A stretch of 64,000 nt of DNA from Paenibacillus sp. FSL R5-0766 (GTDB lineage Bacteria; Bacillota; Bacilli; Paenibacillales; Paenibacillaceae): the NCBI RefSeq assembly GCF_037971845.1, contig NZ_CP150227.1, positions 248,001 through 312,000 of the forward strand, given 5' to 3'. Of the stretch, positions 1 to 8,347 are shown one piece after another (position 1 is the first letter of the stretch; the number at the start of each line of letters is the position of its first letter). The notes under the pieces are model-generated. The model was not told where the DNA came from. It saw only the letters and a list, made by a program, of their open reading frames with translations, and made no database searches. A program made the translations under genes and the position numbers.

Positions 1-39
1 CTGAGTAGCGGTCCAAGCAAGGGTGGTCCAATGATATAG
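1..39 (+). CDS. possible C-terminal tail of an upstream gene (partial)
   Basis: Frame 1 is open from the window edge to a TAG at 37-39 and gives 12 residues (LSSGPSKGGPMI). The other two forward frames stop within the first few bases. The stop lies 29 nt before the fucosidase start, which suits the end of a preceding co-directional gene. Twelve residues are too few to identify a family, so this is only a likely partial gene. Confidence 0.3.
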   Translation: MSSGPSKGGPMI

Positions 40-68
40 GGATGCACTAAAAAAAGGAGTGATACGCC

Positions 69-1529
69 ATGAATTATGAACTGCAACCAGCCGAATGGAT
101 TAAGGCCGCAGCACAGGTCAGCCCATCCGAACGCCAGCTGAGATGGCAGGAGATGGAGTTCTACGCGTTTATTCATTTTACGGTAAATACATTTACGGAT
201 CAGGAATGGGGCACTGGGGAGGAAGACCCAGCGATTTTCAATCCTTCTGAACTGAACGCAACGCAATGGGTGCAGGCGTGCAAGGCTGCGGGGATGAAGG
301 GGCTGATTTTGACATGTAAGCATCATGATGGATTTTGTTTGTGGCCCAGTCAGTTTACAGCGCATACGGTCGCGGCTAGTCCGTGGAGGAATGGTACGGG
401 GGATTTGGTTCGGGAAGTCGCCGATGCCTGCCGTGAGGGCGGGTTGAAGTTTGGCGTGTACCTGTCTCCTTGGGATCGGCATGAAGCCACTTATGGAGAT
501 TCTGAGAGGTATAACGAGTTTTTCCTCCAACAGTTGCGCGAGCTACTTACGAATTATGGCGACATCTTCTGTGTATGGTTCGACGGTGCATGTGGTGAGG
601 GTCCGAATGGCAAAAGGCAGGTCTATGACTGGGACGCCTATTATGCGCTTATTCGTGAACTTCAGCCTGAGGCTGTCATCTCGGTATGTGGCCCAGATGT
701 ACGTTGGTGTGGCAATGAGGCGGGGCATACGCGGAAATCGGAATGGAGCGTTGTGCCAGCGCATATGCAGGATAATGAGAAGATCCAGGAGCAATCCCAG
801 CAGGTGGATGATGGTGAGTTTGCCACAAGGATCAATACGCAGGACAGTGATTTGGGAAGCCGAGAGGTCATTCGTTCCCAAGGTGACCCACTGATCTGGT
901 ACCCTGCCGAGGTGAATACCTCAATTCGCCCGGGATGGTTCTATCATGCCAGTGAAGATGATCAGGTCAAAACACTGGAAGAACTGCTCGCCGTCTATTA
1001 CTGCGCAGTGGGGGGCAATGCCACCTTTTTACTCAATCTGCCACCTGATACGCGTGGTCTCATTCACGAAACGGATGTCGATCGACTACAGGAATTGGGA
1101 GATTCGCTGCGCACCATTTTTCAGGAAAATTTGGCCTTGCAGGCGCTGGTAAAAGCATCGGAGACGATAGATGAACAACATGCTGTATCGGAAGTGCTGA
1201 CGGAACGCCGGGAAACGTATTGGTGTCCTCACGAAGGAACGGAGCAAGCTTGGATCGAGCTGGATTTGCAGGAGGAACGATCGTTTGACCGGGTGGTGCT
1301 GATGGAACATATCCAGACAGGCCAACGGATTGAGCGTTTTACACTGGAGTCGCAGAGGGCAGATGGTGGTTGGGAAACGTTTTACACGGGGACGGTGGTG
1401 GGGCATAAGCGAATTTGCTGTTTCCCACAGGTCACATTGAGAAAGATGCGATTAAGCATTCATGAATCCAGATGGTGCCCTACGTTGTCTGGGTTAGGTA
1501 TATATCTGAGCGAGCGGGGAGGGTTGTAA
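69..1529 (+). CDS. alpha-L-fucosidase, GH29, with C-terminal F5/8-type domain
   Basis: Retaining exo-glycosidase that removes alpha-L-fucose from oligosaccharide ends. Residues ~10-340 form the GH29 TIM barrel: the KHHDGFCLW motif lies near residue 85, and the nucleophile Asp is D172 in VWFDGA. Residues ~385-480 look like a discoidin/F5-8 galactose-binding sandwich (AWIELDLQ, then a hydrophobic strand pattern). At 486 aa it is typical for the family. There is no signal peptide, so it is cytoplasmic. The start follows AAAAAAAGGAGTGATACGCC. The beta-galactosidase begins one base after its stop, so the two are co-translated. They may act in sequence on fucosylated galactosides such as Lewis-type or xyloglucan side chains, which is inference. 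Confidence 0.92.
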   Translation: MNYELQPAEWIKAAAQVSPSERQLRWQEMEFYAFIHFTVNTFTDQEWGTGEEDPAIFNPSELNATQWVQACKAAGMKGLILTCKHHDGFCLWPSQFTAHTVAASPWRNGTGDLVREVADACREGGLKFGVYLSPWDRHEATYGDSERYNEFFLQQLRELLTNYGDIFCVWFDGACGEGPNGKRQVYDWDAYYALIRELQPEAVISVCGPDVRWCGNEAGHTRKSEWSVVPAHMQDNEKIQEQSQQVDDGEFATRINTQDSDLGSREVIRSQGDPLIWYPAEVNTSIRPGWFYHASEDDQVKTLEELLAVYYCAVGGNATFLLNLPPDTRGLIHETDVDRLQELGDSLRTIFQENLALQALVKASETIDEQHAVSEVLTERRETYWCPHEGTEQAWIELDLQEERSFDRVVLMEHIQTGQRIERFTLESQRADGGWETFYTGTVVGHKRICCFPQVTLRKMRLSIHESRWCPTLSGLGIYLSERGGL

Positions 1530-1530
1530 C

Positions 1531-3312
1531 ATGGCCTTGCTAACGTATAAAGGTTCACAGTTCATGTATGATGGCGAGCCCATTCGGATTTTGTCGGGTG
1601 CCATCCATTATTTCAGAGTGGTCCCCGACTATTGGGAGGATCGGTTACTCAAGCTGAAAGCCTGCGGTTTCAATACGGTGGAGACGTATGTGCCGTGGAA
1701 TGTTCATGAGCCCCAGCCGGGGCAGTATTGTTTTGAAGGCATGGCTGATTTGGAACGTTTTATTCGTATTGCGGGAGATGTGGGCCTGCATGTGATTGTT
1801 CGCCCAAGTCCTTATATATGTGCCGAGTGGGAGTTTGGCGGATTACCTGCCTGGCTGCTTGCTGATGATGAGATTCGTCTGAGGTGTAATGATGCAAAAT
1901 TTCTGGCGAATGTGGATCGTTATTATGATGTGCTTTTGCCCAAATTGAAACCCCTTCTGAGCACCCATGGCGGGCCGATCATCGCGATGCAGATTGAAAA
2001 TGAGTACGGCAGCTTCGGGAACGACGCGAGTTACCTGCGATATTTATGTGAGGGCATGGTGAAGCGCGGTATGGATGTGTTGTTATTTACCTCGGATGGA
2101 CCGACAGACCACATGCTGCAAGCGGGATCGGTGCCAGGACATCTGGCTACGGTTAATTTTGGATCAGGAACGGAGGGAGCATTCGCCAAGCTGCGTGAAT
2201 ATCAGGCGGACGAACCTTTAATGTGCATGGAGTATTGGAACGGCTGGTTCGATCACTGGGGTGAGTCGCATCATACCCGAGAAGCCACAGATGTAGCTGG
2301 TGTGTTTGAAGAGATGCTTCGAGCAGGAGCTTCGGTTAACTTTTATATGTTCCACGGTGGAACGAACTTCGGATTTTACAACGGGGCGAACTGTCAGCAG
2401 AAGGATCAATACGAACCCACAATTACAAGTTACGACTACGATTCACTGCTCAGTGAATCCGGGGAGCCGACAGCGAAATTCCATGCGGTGCGTGATCTAA
2501 TTGCTCGGTATAGCAATGAGGATCTGGGTGAGCTTGTATTGCCAGAATCGAAGGGAACCATCGCTTATGGGCGAGTGGAGTTGAACCAGCAGGCGCCATT
2601 ACTGGCGCAGTTGGACCGGATATCAGCCCCGGTGCAGCGTACGAATCCGGAACCGATGGAGAAGCTGGGTCAGGATTATGGCTTTATTTGTTATCAAACC
2701 CGAATATCCGGGCCAAGCGAGCAACAGGAACTGGTGGTTCAGGAGGTACGTGACCGTGCGCTTGTATTTGTGGATGGGCAATTTCAGGGCGTTCTGGAAC
2801 GCGGAAATCCAGCATTATCGGTATCCTTTGAAGTGCCGCCAGAGGGCGCAGATCTATTGATTCTTGTTGAAAATATGGGGCGAATCAACTATGGCCCGTA
2901 CCTGAGAGATCCGAAGGGGATCACCGAGGGTGTGCGGCATGGCTTTCAATTTTTATATGATTGGACGATTCATTGTCTGCCTTTAACTGATCTGTCGGGT
3001 TTGCAATTTAGTAATGTGATCAGCGAAGCAATGAACGAAAAAGTTAATGAAGTACAGGGACCAGCATTTTATCGAGGAGAGTTTAATATCACGGATGTAA
3101 GAGATACTTTTCTGAGACTGGATAACTGGACCAAAGGGGTTGTATTTGTAAACGGATTCAATCTGGGTCGCTACTGGAATAAAGGACCGCAAAAAACATT
3201 GTATGTACCTGCTCCGCTCCTTCACGAAGGTGAGAATGAAATCATTGTATTCGAACAACATCAGACGTCTGAACTGGCCGTAACGTTCGTGGATACACCG
3301 GATTTGGGCTAG
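1531..3312 (+). CDS. beta-galactosidase, GH35
   Basis: Releases terminal beta-linked galactose from imported oligosaccharides. The GH35 catalytic barrel occupies residues ~1-325. Acid/base E158 lies in QIENEYG and nucleophile E234 in CMEYWNGW; the MFHGGTNFGF and SYDYDSLLSESG family motifs follow. The C-terminal ~270 residues are beta-sandwich jelly-roll domains (GFNLGRYWNKGPQKTLYVP). At 593 aa it matches the bacterial family, and there is no signal peptide. It sits one base after the GH29 stop, in one transcription unit. GH35 enzymes are often selective for beta-1,3-galactose, but linkage preference cannot be read from the sequence. Confidence 0.94.
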   Translation: MALLTYKGSQFMYDGEPIRILSGAIHYFRVVPDYWEDRLLKLKACGFNTVETYVPWNVHEPQPGQYCFEGMADLERFIRIAGDVGLHVIVRPSPYICAEWEFGGLPAWLLADDEIRLRCNDAKFLANVDRYYDVLLPKLKPLLSTHGGPIIAMQIENEYGSFGNDASYLRYLCEGMVKRGMDVLLFTSDGPTDHMLQAGSVPGHLATVNFGSGTEGAFAKLREYQADEPLMCMEYWNGWFDHWGESHHTREATDVAGVFEEMLRAGASVNFYMFHGGTNFGFYNGANCQQKDQYEPTITSYDYDSLLSESGEPTAKFHAVRDLIARYSNEDLGELVLPESKGTIAYGRVELNQQAPLLAQLDRISAPVQRTNPEPMEKLGQDYGFICYQTRISGPSEQQELVVQEVRDRALVFVDGQFQGVLERGNPALSVSFEVPPEGADLLILVENMGRINYGPYLRDPKGITEGVRHGFQFLYDWTIHCLPLTDLSGLQFSNVISEAMNEKVNEVQGPAFYRGEFNITDVRDTFLRLDNWTKGVVFVNGFNLGRYWNKGPQKTLYVPAPLLHEGENEIIVFEQHQTSELAVTFVDTPDLG

Positions 3313-3396
3313 AAAAAGGAAAATTGGTGAGCCAAACGATTAATGAGAATTGTCGTGTCCGCCAGAAAAAGGTATACGTTGGGTATGGACATTGAC

Positions 3397-3484
3397 TAGG
3401 GCGTGTCTGAAAACTCCGAAGGACGCAGCAGGGGGCGAAAAGGCGGTAAAAGATGCACTTCAGTGAGTTTTGAGACACGTCCTA
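3397..3484. repeat. 88-bp MITE-like element with 20-bp terminal inverted repeats
   Basis: The left end TAGGGCGTGTCTGAAAACTC and the reverse complement of the right end (TAGGACGTGTCTCAAAACTC) match at 18 of 20 positions. The 48-bp interior encodes nothing. The element fills the spacer between the GH35 and isomerase genes and stops just before the isomerase ribosome binding site. No target-site duplication is obvious. It could be a non-autonomous transposon relic, a repeat-family member or a transcript hairpin. Confidence 0.55.
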
Positions 3485-3503
3485 AAGGAGAGGATGAGGG
3501 GAA

Positions 3504-4370
3504 ATGAAAGTTGGACTCAGCACCTACAGTCTGCAACAAGTACTGGATCGCAAAGAATTAACCGTGCCAGATGCCATTCGCTGGATTGCTGATCAAGGTG
3601 GAGAACATGTGGAGATTGTTCCAATGGGATTCAGTCTGATCGATAACCCGGAGTTGATTGATGAGATTAAAGCTGTGGCAAAAGAGGTGGGAATCGACAT
3701 TTCCAATTATGCCATCGGCGCTAACTTTGCTGTGCAGGAAGACGCCGAAGCGTTGGAGCAAGAGATCCAGAATGTGATGCGACATGTGGACGTGGCTGCT
3801 GCATTGGGTGTAAAACTGATGCGTCATGACGTGGCTTTCCGCCCCGCATCAGAAGGAACCGTAACACAGTTCGAGATTGACCTGCCGGTACTAGTGAAAG
3901 CCTGTCAGCGGATAGCCGATTATGCAGCAGGTTTTGGAATCACAACAAGCGTGGAGAACCATGGGTACTATGTGCAGTCGAGTGAACGCATTCAGCGTTT
4001 GTTACACGAAACGGCGCGGAGTAACTTTAAGACCACACTGGATGTCGGCAATTTCCTCTGTGTGGATGAAGATCCGGTGAGTGCCGTAAAAAATAACATT
4101 CCGTACGCGTCGATCGTGCACGCCAAAGACTTCTACTGGAGACCTTCCTACCGAAATCCCGGTGAAGGCTGGTTCCAAACCTCGCATGGCAATTACCTGC
4201 GCGGTGCCATTGTGGGCCATGGCGATATCGACATGCCTGAGGTGTTCCGTGTGTTGAAACAATCCGGGTATGACGGATATATCTCGATTGAATTTGAAGG
4301 CATGGAAGATTGCAAAACCGCCTCACGCATTGCCATGGATAACGTCCGCCGCCTATGGGTAGAGGCATAG
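3504..4370 (+). CDS. sugar phosphate isomerase/epimerase-like TIM-barrel protein
   Basis: AP-endonuclease-2/xylose-isomerase-like TIM barrel of 288 aa. Markers are the N-terminal MKVGLSTYSL strand, the HVEIVPMG strand, SVENHG, the metal-site strand TTLDVGNFLCVDE and VHAKDF (His/Asp/Glu metal ligands), and C-terminal ISIEFEGMED. Such proteins isomerise or epimerise sugars or hydrolyse keto-glycosides; the substrate is unknown. RBS: AAAGGAGAGG. It is closely related to the gene at 20816 (shared MKVGLSTYSL, GGEH.E.VP, SNY, and the same C-terminus), so the locus holds two paralogues near its two ends. Likely role: downstream processing of a sugar released by the neighbouring glycosidases. Confidence 0.85.
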   Translation: MKVGLSTYSLQQVLDRKELTVPDAIRWIADQGGEHVEIVPMGFSLIDNPELIDEIKAVAKEVGIDISNYAIGANFAVQEDAEALEQEIQNVMRHVDVAAALGVKLMRHDVAFRPASEGTVTQFEIDLPVLVKACQRIADYAAGFGITTSVENHGYYVQSSERIQRLLHETARSNFKTTLDVGNFLCVDEDPVSAVKNNIPYASIVHAKDFYWRPSYRNPGEGWFQTSHGNYLRGAIVGHGDIDMPEVFRVLKQSGYDGYISIEFEGMEDCKTASRIAMDNVRRLWVEA

Positions 4371-4440
4371 GGCTGAGTACTTGTTTTAAATGAATAAAAT
4401 TGAATCAAATTCTAAAGAAGGCATGAGTAACAGTGGGGAA

Positions 4441-4545
4441 GCTTGGAACTGTAGGAGCGTTAGCGACCGCCTTTGTCTGCGGATTTCAACCGCTAGAGCG
4501 GTCAATAAAAGAAATTTGCAGACAACAGCGGCCGAAAGTCCAAGC
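4441..4545 (+). ncRNA. structured element, copy B (candidate cis-regulatory RNA or hairpin repeat)
   Basis: A multi-helix fold can be drawn by hand. P1 pairs 4441-4450 with 4537-4545, with a bulged A. P2 pairs 4464-4470 with 4528-4534, with one A.C mismatch. An internal loop CTTT/AACA follows. P3 is a 12-bp helix, 4475-4486 with 4512-4523. P4 is a 5-bp hairpin, 4489-4493/4498-4502, with a TAGA tetraloop. The element at 6461-6552 folds the same way using different bases. It ends 78 nt before the start codon of the next gene. Strand is assumed from the downstream gene. Confidence 0.55.
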
Positions 4546-4623
4546 ATTCACCGTCGTTACGTTAAGCCGGATATTATAATTTCTTGAGTCAATTCATATG
4601 AAAACGATGGAGGAATCAGCACT

Positions 4624-5682
4624 ATGTCCAAATTGAAAGTCGCCGTTATCGGTGCCGGATCCATATCCGATTGCCATTTGCAAGCCTACGCCAGTAACCC
4701 TGACGTTGAAATATACGCCATCTGTGACCTGAATGAAGCACGTGCCACAGAAGTGGCAAAGCAATATGATGCACCTCATGTGTTTACCGATTACAAAGAA
4801 TTGCTCGCACTGCCCGAGATCCATTCCGTCAGCATCTGTACATGGAACGACTCTCATGCCGAGATTAGCATTGCTGCTCTGGACGCAGGCAAAAACGTGT
4901 TATGTGAGAAACCACTCTGCCAAACGGTGGAGGATGCCCTCGAGGTAGAGAAGGCCGTTCATCGCAGCGGAAAACTGCTGCAAGTTGGTTTTGTTCGCCG
5001 CTATAGCGACAATGCACAAATTCTGAAGAAGTTTATCGACGAGGGTGAGCTGGGCGAGATCTATTATGCCAAAGCTTCCAGTCTGCGTCGTCTGGGCAAT
5101 CCGGGTGGCTGGTTCTCGGATATCAACCGTTCCGGAGGTGGTCCGCTGATCGATATCGGGGTGCATGTGATCGACATTTGCTGGTATCTGATGGGCAGAC
5201 CAAAGGTTAAGTCCGTCTCCGCTAACGTGTCTAACCGACTAGGGAACCGCTCGAACATTAACAATCTGTCGTTCTACAAAGCAGCGGACTATGATGCGGA
5301 ACAGAACACTGTTGAGGATATGGCAAATGCCCTGATTCGTTTCGAGAACGGCGCGAGCCTACTCGTGGATGTCAGTTTCACACTCCATGCCAAAGCGGAT
5401 GAGACTTCGGTCAAACTATATGGCGACAAAGGCGGTGCCGAGCTGGAGCCAGAGATTTCGATCATAGGCGAGAAATTCAACACCATTTTGAACATGACGC
5501 CACAGGTAGATTTCAAATCTTTCGACTTTATGGGCTCATTCCGCAATGAAATCAACCATTTTATCGACAGCACACAAGGCCGCAAAGAAACCCTTAGCCC
5601 CGTCGAAGACGGCGTCGAGGTAATGAAGATGCTCTGCGCCATCTACGAATCAGCCCGTCAGGGACGCGAAATCACACTGTAA
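4624..5682 (+). CDS. Gfo/Idh/MocA-family NAD(P)-dependent oxidoreductase
   Basis: Oxidises or reduces a sugar or cyclitol with NAD(P). An N-terminal Rossmann fold begins VAVIGAGSISDCHLQAY. The family CEKPL motif lies near residue 98, where the Lys is normally catalytic. A C-terminal alpha/beta domain contains GGGPLIDIGVHVIDICWYLMG, the usual Asp/His catalytic region. Length 352 aa. The start follows GATGGAGGAATCAGCACT. It lies downstream of the structured element at 4441-4545 and may be its own transcription unit. With the neighbouring TIM-barrel protein it resembles pairs that oxidise and rearrange monosaccharides. The exact substrate is unknown. Confidence 0.9.
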   Translation: MSKLKVAVIGAGSISDCHLQAYASNPDVEIYAICDLNEARATEVAKQYDAPHVFTDYKELLALPEIHSVSICTWNDSHAEISIAALDAGKNVLCEKPLCQTVEDALEVEKAVHRSGKLLQVGFVRRYSDNAQILKKFIDEGELGEIYYAKASSLRRLGNPGGWFSDINRSGGGPLIDIGVHVIDICWYLMGRPKVKSVSANVSNRLGNRSNINNLSFYKAADYDAEQNTVEDMANALIRFENGASLLVDVSFTLHAKADETSVKLYGDKGGAELEPEISIIGEKFNTILNMTPQVDFKSFDFMGSFRNEINHFIDSTQGRKETLSPVEDGVEVMKMLCAIYESARQGREITL

Positions 5683-5848
5683 AGGTAGAATTATATGGCG
5701 TTGTTACGCTACGTTGATACTTTACTACTCCGTTTCATTGAAAGTTATGAGCACTTCGCTCCTTTTCAATGAAAAGCTCCAATCGGGGCGGGACTCGAAG
5801 TTGTCCTCTCCGCTCGCCGGTGGAGCAGAGTAGGGAGCGAGCGCTAAC

Positions 5849-6035
5849 GAAACTGAGGCGTCTTATTCAAGGATTCGAAGCGCTAGCAGAAATCTAAGGA
5901 ACCTGACACACGCTATATGAGAATAAACAGCAGTTTACAGCAATTTTTATCAGCTAATTTCGGGAAATAACGTGTCTGATGTTCCTTACAATTTAAAAAG
6001 AGGACCAAAAGGCTAAATAAGACGCCCTGAGTTCC
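5849..6035. repeat. nested inverted repeat
   Basis: The outer arms are 5849-5867 (GAAACTGAGGCGTCTTATT) and 6016-6035, whose reverse complement is GGAACTCAGGGCGTCTTATT. The inner arms are 5896-5912 (AAGGAACCTGACACACG) and 5971-5987 (reverse complement AAGGAACATCAGACACG). A further TCTAAGGAAC-type arm occurs inverted at ~6027-6039. The inner arm shares CGTGTCTGA with the terminal repeat of the element at 3397-3484. It is non-coding, and its palindromic layout suggests insertion of one repeat into another. Confidence 0.55.
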
Positions 6036-6160
6036 TTAGAAAATATTCTACCTATTCGCCAGGATAAACTGGCCTGGATTTTAAGACGCTTTAAACGCCG
6101 ACATCCATCATCGTAAATCTTCCCTGAACTGAAGTTGAAGACACACCCTATAGAGGACTT

Positions 6161-6478
6161 ACCATTTACGCCATAACAGAGAGTACAGAACCAATCCAAA
6201 ACAACGAAGCACACTCTCTCTGCCCTTGGATTCCCCTATAGAAACGAGGGGAATAAGGAATTTCACAGTAATTGAAGAGGGCACCGCACTCAAAATAACA
6301 GAGTTAAACGAACCGTTTACGCCAAAACGGAGAGTGTAGAATCAATCCGAAGTAACAAGCTAAAAGCTTCGGAAGATCCTACTACACTAAAAATGACAGG
6401 ATTTACGATGTCCTTCTTAGTTGAATTAAACGTTTACACGATAACGGAGAGGGCAGAAGAAATCTGAAGAAGCGAAGC
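6161..6478. repeat. three diverged copies of a 50-bp repeat
   Basis: The copies lie at 6161-6210, 6311-6360 and 6429-6478. Each has the core CGTTTACRC..AACGGAGAG (less exact in the first copy) followed by a GAA...AATC.GAAG...AAGC tail. The core can pair with itself (CCGTT/AACGG in copy 2). The third copy runs into the 5' part of structured copy A. Downstream of the first copy, hairpins can again be drawn (6221-6227 with 6276-6283, enclosing an ATTCCCCT/AGGGGAAT stem). This suggests degenerate repeats of one larger unit. Confidence 0.5.
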
Positions 6479-6552
6479 GCTCGCCTTTATCCCCGGATTT
6501 TCCCTTTAGGGAAATAATCAAAAAATCTGGGGGTAACAGCGATCGGAAGATT
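6461..6552 (+). ncRNA. structured element, copy A (candidate cis-regulatory RNA or hairpin repeat)
   Basis: It has the same architecture as 4441-4545. P1 is AATCT/AGATT (6461-6465/6548-6552). P2 pairs 6478-6484 with 6539-6545, with one mismatch at the same position as in the other copy. The internal loop is again CTTT/AACA. P3 is a 12-bp helix, 6489-6500/6523-6534. P4 is TTCCC/GGGAA with a TTTA tetraloop. Most paired positions differ from the other copy by compensatory changes, while the loop sequence is retained. It ends 77 nt before the fucosidase start. Confidence 0.55.
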
Positions 6553-6629
6553 ATTTTGACCGCGCAGTGGCCGAGTGTAAACCTGTGTGTTCAGCGTTTG
6601 ACATTGAAATCTAGAGGAGATGAAACAGG

Positions 6630-8042
6630 ATGAGCGAAACCAAAGAAACGGTACTGGAGCAGGAAGAGCAGATCGTCGAAGCCGGTGTGCACAATTTTAG
6701 CAAAGAGGATGAGTGGATCAAACCGGAAGATCCGCTGCTGAATGAGCGGTTGGAGTGGTTCAAGGACCAGAAGTTGGGGCTGATGATGCATTGGGGGCCG
6801 TATTCCCAGCTTGGTCTCGTGGAGTCCTGGGCGCTGAGCGACGAGGACGGCGATTGGTCGCGCGATGACATCGACTGGACGGATGACATGGAAGACTTCA
6901 AGCGGGAATATTTTGATCTGAACAAAACCTTCAATCCGATTCGTTTCCAGCCTGAGGAATGGGCACAGATGGCGGCAGATAACGGGTTCAAATACTTTCT
7001 GTTCACCACCAAGCACCATGACGGTTTCTGTATGTGGGATACCAAGACGACGGATTACCGGATTACGGGCAAGGACACGCCTTTTCATACCCATAAGTAT
7101 GCGGACATCTGTCGAGCGCTGTTTGACGCTTTTCGGGCCAAAGGACTGGGTATCTCAGCGTATTTCTCCAAAGCAGACTGGCATACACCATATTACTGGG
7201 CACCGGGCATGGAGCGTGGACGTCATATGTGGCGCGGGCCCTCGTATGATCCCCATAAGTATCCGTGGCTGTGGGAGAAATTCGTGGAGTTCACACATGA
7301 GCAGATCATGGAGCTGCTGACGAATTACGGGCGAATCGAATGTCTGTGGCTGGATGCCGGCTGGGTGCGCGAAGGTCGCCATGGTCAGGATATCAGGCTT
7401 GGAGAAGTCGTGGAACGGGCGCGTCAGACCACACAACCTTGGCTCCTGTCCGCAGATCGCACCGTCGGTGGACCGTATGAGAATATCGTTACCCCCGAGC
7501 AGACCATACCTGAACATCCGATGAACATTCCATGGGAGAGTTGTATTACGGTGGGGAACTCCTTTGCTTTTGGATTCGATGATCAGTATAAAACGGGAAG
7601 ACAGCTGGCACATATTCTACTCGAAGTCGTGTCCAAGGGTGGTAACCTGGCGCTGAATGTAGGTCCACAACCTGATGGCCGTCTGCCAAAAGGGGCAATT
7701 CGAGGCATCAAGGGCCTCGGTGAATGGCTGAGTACTCATGGAGAAGGCGTCTATGGAACCCGGATCTGCGGGCCATATTTCACGAAAGATTGGGCTTTCA
7801 CTCAGAAAGAAGAGATCAACACCGTGTATGCCTTCCGTATATACGGAAACGAGAATGAGACCGTACAACCACAGTTAATCATTCCTTATCTGGAAAAGGT
7901 AGAGCGGATCGAACTCATCGGTAGCGATGACGTACTTTCGTATCAGCAGACAGAAGACGGACTTCTTGTGGATCTGCCCCAATCCGCTGCAACCAGTGGT
8001 ACACCCATCACACATACATTCAGGCTGGTCACCAGCGCATAG
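6630..8042 (+). CDS. alpha-L-fucosidase, GH29 (second)
   Basis: Second GH29 enzyme of the locus, 470 aa. The catalytic barrel spans residues ~35-370, with MMHWGPYSQ, FTTKHHDGFCMW and nucleophile D242 in LWLDAGW. GGNLALNVGPQPDG is the conserved barrel end, and a small beta domain closes the protein. Unlike the first GH29 it lacks an F5/8-type domain and carries a ~40-residue acidic N-terminal extension. No signal peptide. RBS: GAGGAGATG. It is monocistronic, with an intrinsic terminator at 8055. Having two different fucosidases suggests two fucose linkages in the target glycan (inference). Confidence 0.92.
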   Translation: MSETKETVLEQEEQIVEAGVHNFSKEDEWIKPEDPLLNERLEWFKDQKLGLMMHWGPYSQLGLVESWALSDEDGDWSRDDIDWTDDMEDFKREYFDLNKTFNPIRFQPEEWAQMAADNGFKYFLFTTKHHDGFCMWDTKTTDYRITGKDTPFHTHKYADICRALFDAFRAKGLGISAYFSKADWHTPYYWAPGMERGRHMWRGPSYDPHKYPWLWEKFVEFTHEQIMELLTNYGRIECLWLDAGWVREGRHGQDIRLGEVVERARQTTQPWLLSADRTVGGPYENIVTPEQTIPEHPMNIPWESCITVGNSFAFGFDDQYKTGRQLAHILLEVVSKGGNLALNVGPQPDGRLPKGAIRGIKGLGEWLSTHGEGVYGTRICGPYFTKDWAFTQKEEINTVYAFRIYGNENETVQPQLIIPYLEKVERIELIGSDDVLSYQQTEDGLLVDLPQSAATSGTPITHTFRLVTSA

Positions 8043-8054
8043 AACGCCATGTCA

Positions 8055-8091
8055 ATTCCGGGGGAGATATAAACACCTCCGGGATTTTTTT
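8055..8091 (+). terminator. intrinsic terminator after GH29
   Basis: A 10-bp stem (ATTCCGGGGG with CCTCCGGGAT, allowing G-U pairs) is followed by a run of seven T, 13 nt after the fucosidase stop. Confidence 0.85.
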
Positions 8092-8189
8092 ATTCATACA
8101 TAAGGGACACAATTCCCAATAGAAAAGGCTCGCAATCGCTTGTCACACAAGGGTTTGTGGAATAAAGAGAAGTCGGAGAAAATTGCAAA

Positions 8190-8241
8190 TTGATAAAAGT
8201 TTATCGAGCGATGTACTATCAAATCAAGAAAGCGCTACCTG
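8190..8241 (+). promoter_or_regulatory. probable promoter with overlapping cre-like site
   Basis: TTGATA at 8190-8195 and TACTAT at 8214-8219 are separated by 18 bp. Immediately downstream, AAGAAAGCGCTACC (8226-8239) resembles the central part of CcpA catabolite-responsive elements. A cre at the transcription start would repress the importer when a preferred sugar is present. The outer cre positions are poor, so CcpA binding is tentative. Confidence 0.4.
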
Positions 8242-8347
8242 ATATGAATGTTTACATCATGTTTGTTAAACAAGGAACTAGGAACAGAAAAAAGGATGTT
8301 TAAGGGATGTAAATGTAATGTATTATTACACTTGAGGTGTAGAAGGA

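Larger units (their letters stand above)
5683..6629. other. 947-bp gene-free interval packed with structured repeats
   Basis: No convincing coding sequence is present; the longest open frame (73 codons, - strand) has no RBS and no recognisable product. The interval holds a hairpin built on TTTCATTGAAA near 5730, a strong CGCTCGC/GCGAGCG-type pairing at about 5800-5845, a nested inverted repeat at 5849-6035, three diverged 50-bp repeats at 6161, 6311 and 6429, and structured copy A at 6461-6552. It is the densest repeat patch in the window. Confidence 0.7.
8043..8347 (+). other. promoter-bearing spacer before the ABC importer
   Basis: This 305-bp gap contains the GH29 terminator, a sigma-A-like promoter and a cre-like site just downstream of the -10. 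A short 120-codon overlapping open frame in the region is a shadow of the permease gene. Nothing else was recognised. Confidence 0.5.

Noticed and set aside
5993..6214. 73-codon - strand ORF in the repeat-rich gap
   Set aside because: No RBS, no motif, and it overlaps repeats.
6161..6478. CRISPR array
   Set aside because: Only three diverged repeats with unequal spacing (150 and 118 bp), no cas genes.
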